A stretch of DNA of 22,769 nt from Erysipelothrix rhusiopathiae (GTDB lineage: Bacteria > Bacillota_I > Bacilli_A > Erysipelotrichales > Erysipelotrichaceae). Numbering within the stretch: position 1 is the first letter of the stretch; the number at the start of each line of letters is the position of its first letter. The stretch lies in assembly GCA_902797585.1 (NCBI GenBank), contig CADBTK010000053.1:1-22769 (forward strand), in the 5' to 3' direction. The notes beneath the pieces are model-generated. The model saw nothing but the letters and a program-made list of their open reading frames with translations. It was not told the DNA's origin and made no database searches. The position numbers and the translations under genes were made by a program. Positions 16,825-22,288 of this stretch are shown one piece after another.

Positions 16825-17138
16825 GCATTTTTTAACATTTGTTCAATGACAGGTTTTGGTTGTACTCCCATTTGTGTCGCAACAACTTTTCCTTCTTTAA
16901 AAACCATTAATGTTGGAATACTCATAATTCCAAACTCACTGGATAATTCTGGTTGTTCATCAACATTAATCTTTCCTACTACAAATTGTCCTTGGTATTC
17001 TTTTGCGATTTGTTCTATAGTTGGAGCCAACATTCGACATGGTCCACACCAACTTGCCCAGAAATCAATTAATACTGGTTTATCGGATTGTAGAACTTGG
17101 CTTTCAAAGTTTTCTTTTGTGATTGTTAATTCAGACAT
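16821..17138 (-). CDS. trxA: Thioredoxin
   Basis: The 105-residue protein is a classical cytoplasmic thioredoxin that reduces protein disulfides and persulfides. It has the full active site FWASWCGPCRMLAP with Cys31 and Cys34, buried-Asp context DFWAS, the cis-proline loop SIPTL (Pro75) and GV near the C-terminus. Length is standard and there is no signal sequence. It is the first gene of the minus-strand redox/sulfur operon, directly downstream of the Crp-type operator and the -10 box. It may be a dedicated rather than the general thioredoxin, since it is co-transcribed with rhodaneses; the window cannot show whether another trxA exists. Confidence 0.95.
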   Translation of the reverse strand: MSELTITKENFESQVLQSDKPVLIDFWASWCGPCRMLAPTIEQIAKEYQGQFVVGKINVDEQPELSSEFGIMSIPTLMVFKEGKVVATQMGVQPKPVIEQMLKNA

Positions 17139-17161
17139 AGTTATACCTCACTTTCAGTTTT

Positions 17162-17167
17162 ATTCTA
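17162..17167 (-). promoter_or_regulatory. -10 box of the trxA-rhodanese-cdr-crp operon
   Basis: TAGAAT on the minus strand, five of six bases matching consensus. The predicted start is near 17155. The -35 position (17185-17190) reads CAGATA and is non-consensus; it is overlapped by the Crp-type operator, as in activator-dependent class II promoters. Confidence 0.65.
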
Positions 17168-17182
17168 TTCTTAACATAAATT

Positions 17183-17208
17183 GGTATCTGTGACCTTATC
17201 ACATTACC
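17183..17208 (-). promoter_or_regulatory. Crp/Fnr-type operator (TGTGA-N5-TCACA)
   Basis: The core 17189-17203 has perfect TGTGA and TCACA half-sites separated by five bases (the CRP consensus has six). Outer GGTA (17183-17186) and TACC (17205-17208) extend the symmetry. The centre (17196) lies 41 bases before the predicted operon start, the class II activator position. The regulator encoded at the end of the operon has matching recognition-helix residues. It also sits just upstream of the divergent serS promoter. Confidence 0.75.
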
Positions 17209-17237
17209 TTGTAAAAAAAGGAAAAGAATGATATAAA
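17209..17237 (+). promoter_or_regulatory. Promoter of the serS T-box leader
   Basis: -35 TTGTAA (17209-17214), 17-base spacer, and extended -10 TGA-TATAAA (hexamer 17232-17237). The predicted start near 17244 is right at the foot of T-box Stem I. Confidence 0.7.
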
Positions 17238-17243
17238 ATACTC

Positions 17244-17466
17244 AAAGCATTGAAAAGGAAGAGTACATATATTCTTTATTCTAGAGACGATATGGTTGGT
17301 GAAAATATCGATAAAGACATATGGAAAAGCCCCTTTGAGCAGAAATGATGAACCAAGTAGTTATTTCCGGTACAGACCGTTATCATGTTAAGAGATCTTA
17401 TTTTATAAGATAAAAAGGGTGGCAACGCGAGACATCGTCCCTTTATGGGTAGAATGTCTTTTTTTA
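17244..17466 (+). ncRNA. T-box leader controlling serS (tRNA-Ser sensing)
   Basis: The leader has a Stem I with base pairing AAAGG/CCUUU (17254-17258 with 17332-17336), an internal loop with AGUA (17262-17265) opposite GAAAAGCC (17324-17331), helices CAUAU/AUAUG and CUUUAU/AUAAAG, and a distal stem CGAUAU/AUAUCG enclosing GGUUGGUG. The loop contains AGC at 17328-17330, a serine codon and the best specifier candidate. The conserved T-box AGGGTGGCAACGCG is at 17416-17429. The terminator pairs AGACAT (17430-17435) with ATGTCT (17454-17459) and ends in a T run; the alternative antiterminator uses the T-box and the downstream CGTCCC. Uncharged tRNA-Ser would favour read-through into serS. Confidence 0.93.
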
Positions 17467-17480
17467 ATGGAGGAAAAGAT

Positions 17481-18764
17481 ATGTTAGACATCAAATTTGT
17501 TCGAGAGAACCCAGAAATTGTAAAAGAAAATATGAAGAAAAAATTCCAAGAAGGTCGCATTTCTTTGGTAGATGAAGTCTTGGAAGAAGATAAAGAATTA
17601 CGTTTGGCCCAACAAGCAGCGGATGATTTACGTGCAAGTCGTAAACGTATTTCAAAAGAAATCGGAGCTTTGATGGGACAAGGTAAAAAAGAAGAAGCAG
17701 AAGCTGTGAAAAAACAAGTAGCAGATATTGCTGATCAATTAAAAGCATTGGAAGAAAAAGAAGAAACTTTACGTCAATCTGTTACTAACAAGATGATGCA
17801 AATTCCTAATATTATTGAAGACAGTGTTCCATTAGGAAAAGATGATAGTGAAAATGTGGAATTGGAACGTTTTGGAGATCCAGTTGTTCCTGATTTTGAA
17901 ATTCCTTATCATACAGAAATTATGGAACGTTTGGCAGGAATTGATTTAGAAAGTGCACGTAAAGTGGCTGGAAATGGATTCTATTACTTAATGGGAGACA
18001 TCGCTCGTTTACATTCAGCTATTATTAGTTATGCGCGTGATTTCATGATTGATCGTGGATTTACTTATGTCATTCCTCCATTTATGATTCGTAGCAATGT
18101 CGTTGATGGAGTTATGTCTTTTGCGGAAATGGAAAACATGATGTATAAAATTGAAGGGGAAGACTTATTCTTAATTGGAACAAGTGAACACTCTATGATT
18201 GGTAAATTCATTGATACGATTTTAGAAGAAAAAGAATTGCCATATACTTACACTTCTTACTCCCCTTGTTTCCGTAAAGAAAAAGGAGCGCATGGAATTG
18301 AAGAACGTGGTGTATATCGTATTCACCAATTTGAAAAACAAGAAATGATCGTTGTATGTAAACCAGAAGAAAGTAAAGATTGGTTTGTGAAATTATATAC
18401 CAACACAGTAGATTTCTTCAGAAGTTTGGATATCCCTGTTCGTACTTTAGAATGTTGTTCAGGAGATTTAGCGGATTTAAAATCTAAATCAGTCGATGTA
18501 GAAGCATGGTCTCCTCGCCAACAAAAATACTTCGAAGTTGGAAGTTGTTCGAACTTAACCGATGCACAAGCTCGTCGTTTGAAAATTCGTGTAAAAGGCG
18601 ATGATGGAAATAAATATTTTGCGCACACATTAAATAACACTTGTGTAGCTCCTCCTCGTATGTTGATTGCGTTTTTAGAAAACAATCTTCAAGAAGATGG
18701 AACAGTATTAATTCCAGAAGCCCTTCGTCCTTACATGGGTGGAAAAAGCGTTATAGGAGAATAA
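17481..18764 (+). CDS. serS: Seryl-tRNA synthetase
   Basis: SerRS charges tRNA-Ser with serine. The start is the ATG at 17481 (MLDIKFVRENPE) with GGAGG ahead of it; an open extension to 17445 runs back into the T-box terminator and is rejected. The 427 residues have the usual layout: N-terminal antiparallel coiled coil that grips the tRNA (about 30-105), then a class II core with motif 2 CFRKEKGAHGIEERGVYRIHQ and QFEKQEM, and motif 3 PPRMLIAFLEN followed by LIPEALRPYMGG. The motif 3 lead-in reads LNNTCVAPPR rather than the LNGSGLAVGR seen in E. coli-type enzymes. It is under T-box control and has its own terminator. Confidence 0.97.
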   Translation: MLDIKFVRENPEIVKENMKKKFQEGRISLVDEVLEEDKELRLAQQAADDLRASRKRISKEIGALMGQGKKEEAEAVKKQVADIADQLKALEEKEETLRQSVTNKMMQIPNIIEDSVPLGKDDSENVELERFGDPVVPDFEIPYHTEIMERLAGIDLESARKVAGNGFYYLMGDIARLHSAIISYARDFMIDRGFTYVIPPFMIRSNVVDGVMSFAEMENMMYKIEGEDLFLIGTSEHSMIGKFIDTILEEKELPYTYTSYSPCFRKEKGAHGIEERGVYRIHQFEKQEMIVVCKPEESKDWFVKLYTNTVDFFRSLDIPVRTLECCSGDLADLKSKSVDVEAWSPRQQKYFEVGSCSNLTDAQARRLKIRVKGDDGNKYFAHTLNNTCVAPPRMLIAFLENNLQEDGTVLIPEALRPYMGGKSVIGE

Positions 18765-18773
18765 AAGACAAAG

Positions 18774-18801
18774 AACCGTTATTTTATCATAACGGTTTTT
18801 T
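18774..18801 (+). terminator. Intrinsic terminator after serS
   Basis: AACCGTTAT, loop TTTATC, ATAACGGTT is a perfect 9-bp stem followed by T residues, ten bases after the serS stop. Confidence 0.9.
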
Positions 18802-18811
18802 ATTGAGAGAT

Positions 18812-18817
18812 TATAAT
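18812..18817 (+). promoter_or_regulatory. Possible -10 box for the small lipoprotein gene
   Basis: TATAAT between the serS terminator and the lipoprotein start. There is no good -35, and the start it predicts would leave a very short leader, so it is tentative. Confidence 0.35.
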
Positions 18818-18837
18818 ATAGATAAAAGGAGAATAAA

Positions 18838-19218
18838 ATGAAACGATTATTCAGTGTTTTATGTGCATTTTGTTTAATGGGAATGTTTGGTTTAACAAGT
18901 TGTTCTTCACAAGGAGTAAAACCAATAGAAGATATTGATGTCACAGAAAGTAAATATATAGGAACGTGGATTTGTAAAGATGCCAATATTGGTGACAATA
19001 ATGCTCCATTTGAAGATGAAATCAAATTGGTTTTAAAAACCGATGCGACCGGTGAATTGAGTAGTGCTGGAGAAGTATCTAAATTTGTATGGCAAGAAAA
19101 CGACCAAGGATTCATCATTGAGGGTGATGAAGTCAATATGACATTTAAAGAAGATGAAAATAAAATTGTTGCCAAAGTAATTGGTGTGTCTTTAATCTTT
19201 GAAAGAGAAAATAAATAG
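18838..19218 (+). CDS. Small secreted lipoprotein of unknown function
   Basis: The 126-residue product starts MKRLFSVLCAFCLMGMFG, a signal peptide with lipobox LTSC, Cys22 being the predicted lipidated residue, so it should be anchored outside the membrane. The mature part is about 104 residues, acidic, with YIGTWICKDANIG near its start, then alternating short strands (EIKLVLKTDATGELS, KFVWQENDQGFIIEGDEVNMTF, KIVAKVIGVSLIFERE). This 'YxGTW...' opening followed by strand pairs resembles small lipocalin-like lipoproteins seen in Bacillota, but that is only a fold guess. It has an AAAAGGAG ribosome site and stands alone between the serS terminator and the SRP RNA. No function is proposed. Confidence 0.88.
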   Translation: MKRLFSVLCAFCLMGMFGLTSCSSQGVKPIEDIDVTESKYIGTWICKDANIGDNNAPFEDEIKLVLKTDATGELSSAGEVSKFVWQENDQGFIIEGDEVNMTFKEDENKIVAKVIGVSLIFERENK

Positions 19219-19241
19219 TTAAGATACTAAATTATAATATA

Positions 19242-19262
19242 GAAAAGGGAGCGTCTCTTTTC
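19242..19262. repeat. Inverted repeat between lipoprotein gene and SRP RNA
   Basis: GAAAAGGGA, loop GCG, TCTCTTTTC forms a 9-bp stem with one G-T pair. The T-rich arm lies within the stem and no T-run follows on either strand, so it is at most a weak terminator for the lipoprotein mRNA. It overlaps the -35 region of the SRP RNA promoter. Confidence 0.5.
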
Positions 19263-19286
19263 AAATGAAAAAAAACGTGCTATGAT
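19258..19286 (+). promoter_or_regulatory. Promoter of the SRP RNA
   Basis: TTTTCA (19258-19263), 17-base spacer, extended -10 TGC-TATGAT (hexamer 19281-19286). It predicts a start near 19293, exactly at the 5' end of the RNA's terminal helix. Confidence 0.65.
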
Positions 19287-19292
19287 ACCACT

Positions 19293-19371
19293 GCTACTAC
19301 AATGACATCTTATGAATCAGGTCAGGTCGGGAACGAAGCAGCCTTAAGTAAGCTCTGTCATGTGTAGTAGT
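19293..19371 (+). ncRNA. ffs: Signal recognition particle RNA (small bacterial, 4.5S-like)
   Basis: About 80 nucleotides folding into a single hairpin: CTACTAC (19294-19300) pairs with GTAGTAG (19364-19370), with ATGACA/TGTCAT continuing the helix. The apical domain is unmistakable: GGTCAGGTC, the GGAA tetraloop, then GAAGCAGCC, which binds Ffh. The tetraloop is closed by G-C, where the E. coli RNA has C-G, a compensatory swap. The T-rich run just after the hairpin (19371-19379) makes it self-terminating. It lies directly before tadA, and serS/ffs/tadA/dnaX clustering is common in Bacillota. Confidence 0.95.
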
Positions 19372-19394
19372 TTTTATTTAAAAAGGAAATTCAT

Positions 19395-19853
19395 ATGAAC
19401 GAAAAATGGATGAAACTGGCAATCGAACTTGCCAAAGAAGCTGAAAAAATAGATGAAGTTCCCATTGGTTGTGTAATTGTAAAAGATGATGAAATTATAG
19501 GACAAGGATTCAATCGACGAGAATCTTTGCAACAATCTTATGCACATGCAGAAATGATTGCGATTCAACAAGCTTGTCAAACATTAGGTTCGTGGCGTTT
19601 GGAACAGTGTGAATTGTATGTCACATTGGAACCATGTCCCATGTGTGCTGGAGCAATTATTCAATCTAGAATTGGACATGTGATTTATGGAGCCAGTGAT
19701 CCAAAAGGTGGTTGTGTAGGCTCATGTACCAATTTATTTGAAGTGAAAGAGTTCAACCATCATCCACAATATACAGCAGGAATTTGTAAGGAAGAATGCG
19801 CTTCCCTACTAAGAGAATACTTCAAGAAGAAGCGACGCCAAAAGAAAGCGTAA
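19395..19853 (+). CDS. tadA: tRNA-specific adenosine deaminase TadA
   Basis: TadA deaminates adenosine 34 of tRNA-Arg(ACG) to inosine, extending codon reading. The 152-residue protein has the zinc deaminase motifs HAE (His51, Glu53) and PCPMCAGA (Cys81, Cys84), preceded by VPIGCVIVKDDEIIGQGFNRRE and followed by VIYGASDPKGGCVGS, all typical. The C-terminus is strongly basic (KKKRRQKKA). The ATG follows AAAAAGGAAA, 15 bases after the SRP RNA T-tract, so it is read by read-through from the SRP RNA promoter or from an unseen one. Confidence 0.96.
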   Translation: MNEKWMKLAIELAKEAEKIDEVPIGCVIVKDDEIIGQGFNRRESLQQSYAHAEMIAIQQACQTLGSWRLEQCELYVTLEPCPMCAGAIIQSRIGHVIYGASDPKGGCVGSCTNLFEVKEFNHHPQYTAGICKEECASLLREYFKKKRRQKKA

Positions 19854-19865
19854 CTTCTTTTTTTA
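19827..19865 (+). terminator. Possible terminator at the tadA 3' end
   Basis: AAGAAG (19827-19832) can pair with CTTCTT (19854-19859), with CGC/GCG inside after a small internal loop, followed by a run of T. It overlaps the last tadA codons. The stem is imperfect, so confidence is low. Confidence 0.35.
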
Positions 19866-19868
19866 ATG

Positions 19869-19874
19869 TATAAT
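19869..19874 (+). promoter_or_regulatory. Possible -10 box for dnaX-recR
   Basis: TATAAT 25 bases before the dnaX start codon, just after the T-tract; no clear -35. Confidence 0.35.
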
Positions 19875-19899
19875 AGTAAAGCAGAAAGAAGGTGCTTTC

Positions 19900-21675
19900 A
19901 TGGCTTATCAAGCATTGTATCGAAAATATAGACCTTCTACTTTTGAAGAAGTTGTCGGACAAGGACATATTGTCCAAACATTGAAGAATGCCGTCGAAAA
20001 CAATCGCATAGCTCATGCGTATTTATTTTGTGGTCCCAGAGGGACAGGAAAGACTTCCATCGCAAAAATCTTTGCGCGTACATTGAATTGTACATCTCAA
20101 AATCATGATCGTCCGTGTGGACAATGTCAAAATTGTACAGATTCATTAAATGGTAGCCATCCAGACATCATTGAAATCGATGCGGCTTCAAACAATGGTG
20201 TAGATGAAGTTCGTAATTTAATTGAACGGGTGAAATATGCACCAATGGAAGGAAATTATAAAGTTTATATTATTGATGAGGTTCATATGATGACACAAAG
20301 TGCATTTAATGCATTATTAAAAACCATCGAAGAACCCCCTGCTCATGTGATTTTTGTTTTCGCAACAACAGAACCAAATAAAGTAATTCCAACGATAGTC
20401 TCTCGTTGTCAAAGATTTGATTTCACAAAAGTAGCAAAAAAAGATATACAACATCGTTTGGAAGTTGTTTGTAAACAAGAAGGAATTCAAATTGATCCGG
20501 ATGCGATTTCTTTAATCTCTAATCTATGTGATGGAGGGATGCGTGATGCATTATCTATTTTGGATCAATGTGTTGCCTATTGTACGGACGAAATTAACGC
20601 AACAAATGTTCGCCAAATCTATGGGGTCGTCACATTGAATGACATAGGAAAAATATATCATTTAATTTATAAACAAGATGTCCAAGGATTTGTTCAAGAA
20701 CTACAAAATTTATCAGATCAAGGAATGGATATGAAGAGATTTACATCAGATATGATTTCCTTATTAAAGGATAGTGTCATTTATGATTACGAACCAAACT
20801 CTTCCCTATTATCTGAAAATGAAAAAGAAATCATAGAGGATTTTTTATCGGATTCCCCTACTCTATTTCGTATGAATTTACTAAATTCATTAATGGAAAC
20901 ATATAATAAATATCCATTCGCTTCCAACGTATTGGATTATTTAGAAGCGGGTATTTTGGCATCAATTTCTCAATCATATGACAAAAAACCGACTGTAGAT
21001 AATATGAAAGAAGAAATTCATATGGAAGAAAAATACGATTCCTCATCTGAAAATGGTGTGAAACAGTCAGAAATTCCATCTGATTATTCAGAAATAAATG
21101 AGAAAAACGACGAAATAAGCGATAAAATCGTTGAAAAACAGTCAGAACCTGAATCTGATGTTTCACGTGAAACATTAAAACAGTCAGATATTTCAGATCG
21201 TAAAATCATATTGGATGATGAATATGTTATGCAACTATTAGTGGGTGCAAACAAGACAGAACGTCAATCAGATGAAGAAAAATATGAAAATAGAGAAGAA
21301 ATCATATCTGATATTAACATCCGTCGTGAGAATGGATTGTTAAGAAAAAGTCAGATTATTGCTAGTGGTTCTAACTATATTGTGGTGTGTGTTCCAAAAG
21401 AAGTTGAATCAAAAGAGATTAATGATTTCCAACAAACAACTGGATTCGAACAATATACGAACGTTGTATTAGGAAAACCAAAAATAATCTTCTCGGTTGA
21501 TATCCAACAACAAAATCGAGTTGTACAAAGTTTTAAAGAAAGAATGATTGATGGAACACTCCCCTCTCCGGTCGACGTACAACCTAGAGACATAACTGAG
21601 AAAGCTACAAAAGAAAAAACAACAGAGGATCTAATAAAAGAAATCTTCCCAGATGTTGAAGTGAAAGATGATTAA
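19900..21675 (+). CDS. dnaX: DNA polymerase III subunit tau/gamma
   Basis: DnaX is the clamp-loader ATPase of the replisome. The 591 residues begin MAYQALYRKYRP and show Walker A GPRGTGKT (45-52), a zinc knuckle with Cys64, Cys73, Cys76 and Cys79, Walker B DEVH (126-129) and sensor/Arg-finger region SRC (168-170), then the lid and collar domains to about 365. Residues about 365-450 are a low-complexity, Ser/Glu/Asp/Lys-rich linker with repeated KQSE/KQSD; a parS site lies within the DNA of this part. A folded C-terminal (tau-type) domain follows. No convincing frameshift signal was found, so only the full-length form is called. recR follows 11 bases later. Confidence 0.97.
   Translation: MAYQALYRKYRPSTFEEVVGQGHIVQTLKNAVENNRIAHAYLFCGPRGTGKTSIAKIFARTLNCTSQNHDRPCGQCQNCTDSLNGSHPDIIEIDAASNNGVDEVRNLIERVKYAPMEGNYKVYIIDEVHMMTQSAFNALLKTIEEPPAHVIFVFATTEPNKVIPTIVSRCQRFDFTKVAKKDIQHRLEVVCKQEGIQIDPDAISLISNLCDGGMRDALSILDQCVAYCTDEINATNVRQIYGVVTLNDIGKIYHLIYKQDVQGFVQELQNLSDQGMDMKRFTSDMISLLKDSVIYDYEPNSSLLSENEKEIIEDFLSDSPTLFRMNLLNSLMETYNKYPFASNVLDYLEAGILASISQSYDKKPTVDNMKEEIHMEEKYDSSSENGVKQSEIPSDYSEINEKNDEISDKIVEKQSEPESDVSRETLKQSDISDRKIILDDEYVMQLLVGANKTERQSDEEKYENREEIISDINIRRENGLLRKSQIIASGSNYIVVCVPKEVESKEINDFQQTTGFEQYTNVVLGKPKIIFSVDIQQQNRVVQSFKERMIDGTLPSPVDVQPRDITEKATKEKTTEDLIKEIFPDVEVKDD
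21061..21188 (+). repeat. Short direct repeats in the dnaX linker
   Basis: AAACAGTCAGA occurs three times (21061-21071, 21136-21146, 21178-21188), each in the same frame and coding KQSE or KQSD. The last two flank the parS site. They probably reflect low-complexity linker growth rather than a binding array. Confidence 0.6.
21159..21174. promoter_or_regulatory. parS centromere-like site (ParB/Spo0J binding) inside dnaX
   Basis: TGTTTCACGTGAAACA is a perfect 16-bp palindrome identical to the widely conserved bacterial parS consensus. It encodes VSRET in the unconserved dnaX linker. It lies about 15.6 kb from the dnaA box cluster, where parS sites usually cluster. It should load ParB, which spreads and recruits SMC; no parA/parB is in this window. 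Confidence 0.9.
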
Positions 21676-21686
21676 AGGAGTGTATT

Positions 21687-22268
21687 ATGTATCCAAAAGC
21701 ATTTAATGATTTAATACAAGCATTCCGTAGTTTGCCTGGAGTCGGAGCTAAAACAGCAGAAAGATATGCCTTCAAAGCTCTTGATTGGGATAATGATAAG
21801 CTAGAACTGTTTTTAGAAGCTCTCAAAGCATCTAAAACACAAATACATCGCTGTAAAACCTGCGGAAACCTTTGCGAAGGTGAAACTTGTGCCATTTGCC
21901 AAGATTCTACAAGAGATCATGGAACGATCTGTGTAGTAATAAATCCAAAAGATATTGCGGCCATAGAATCCATGGAAGAATATAATGGTGTATACCATGT
22001 ATTAAATGGAACTATTAATACACAGAAAGGAATATTACCAGAAGATTTAAACATCTCTACCCTATTAGAGCGTGTAGATGATAATACAAACGAAATTATC
22101 TTAGCAACAGACCCTACAATGGAAGGTGAAACTACCGCCTTATATTTGGAAAAACTACTTTCTGATCGTGTTTCTGTTACAAGATTGGCATATGGTATTC
22201 CTATGGGTGGACATTTAGACTATACAGATACTCTTACCTTATTAAAAGCTTTCCAAGGACGCAAATAA
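21687..22268 (+). CDS. recR: Recombination mediator RecR
   Basis: RecR works with RecO and RecF to load RecA on gapped DNA. The 193 residues show the N-terminal helix-hairpin-helix (SLPGVGAKTAERYAF, 15-29), a zinc finger with Cys56, Cys59, Cys68 and Cys71, a TOPRIM domain (ICVVINPKDIAAIE from about 81, ATDPTMEGE near 146) and the C-terminal Walker B-like tail YGIPMGGHLDYTDTLTL. An AAAGGAG site precedes the ATG. It follows dnaX directly; the YbaB/EbfC nucleoid protein gene that often lies between them is absent. A terminator overlaps the stop codon. Confidence 0.97.
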   Translation: MYPKAFNDLIQAFRSLPGVGAKTAERYAFKALDWDNDKLELFLEALKASKTQIHRCKTCGNLCEGETCAICQDSTRDHGTICVVINPKDIAAIESMEEYNGVYHVLNGTINTQKGILPEDLNISTLLERVDDNTNEIILATDPTMEGETTALYLEKLLSDRVSVTRLAYGIPMGGHLDYTDTLTLLKAFQGRK

Positions 22269-22287
22269 CCTTTATATAAAGGGTTTT
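22267..22287 (+). terminator. Intrinsic terminator after recR
   Basis: AACCTTT, loop ATATA, AAGGGTT gives a 7-bp stem (one G-T pair) followed by TTTT, overlapping the recR stop codon. Confidence 0.7.
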
Positions 22288-22288
22288 A

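Noticed and set aside
18708..19175. Minus-strand 155-codon open frame over the lipoprotein gene
   Set aside because: It crosses the serS terminator and the lipoprotein gene's own start region, lacks a plausible ribosome site, and reads as a Ser/Leu-rich antisense artefact.
19265..19285. Tiny frame MKKNVL upstream of the SRP RNA
   Set aside because: Six codons, poor spacing from any ribosome site, and it overlaps the SRP RNA promoter.
20436..20447. A7 run in dnaX as a programmed frameshift site
   Set aside because: It lies within the conserved ATPase region, not after domain III, and no downstream stem-loop or ribosome-like site accompanies it.
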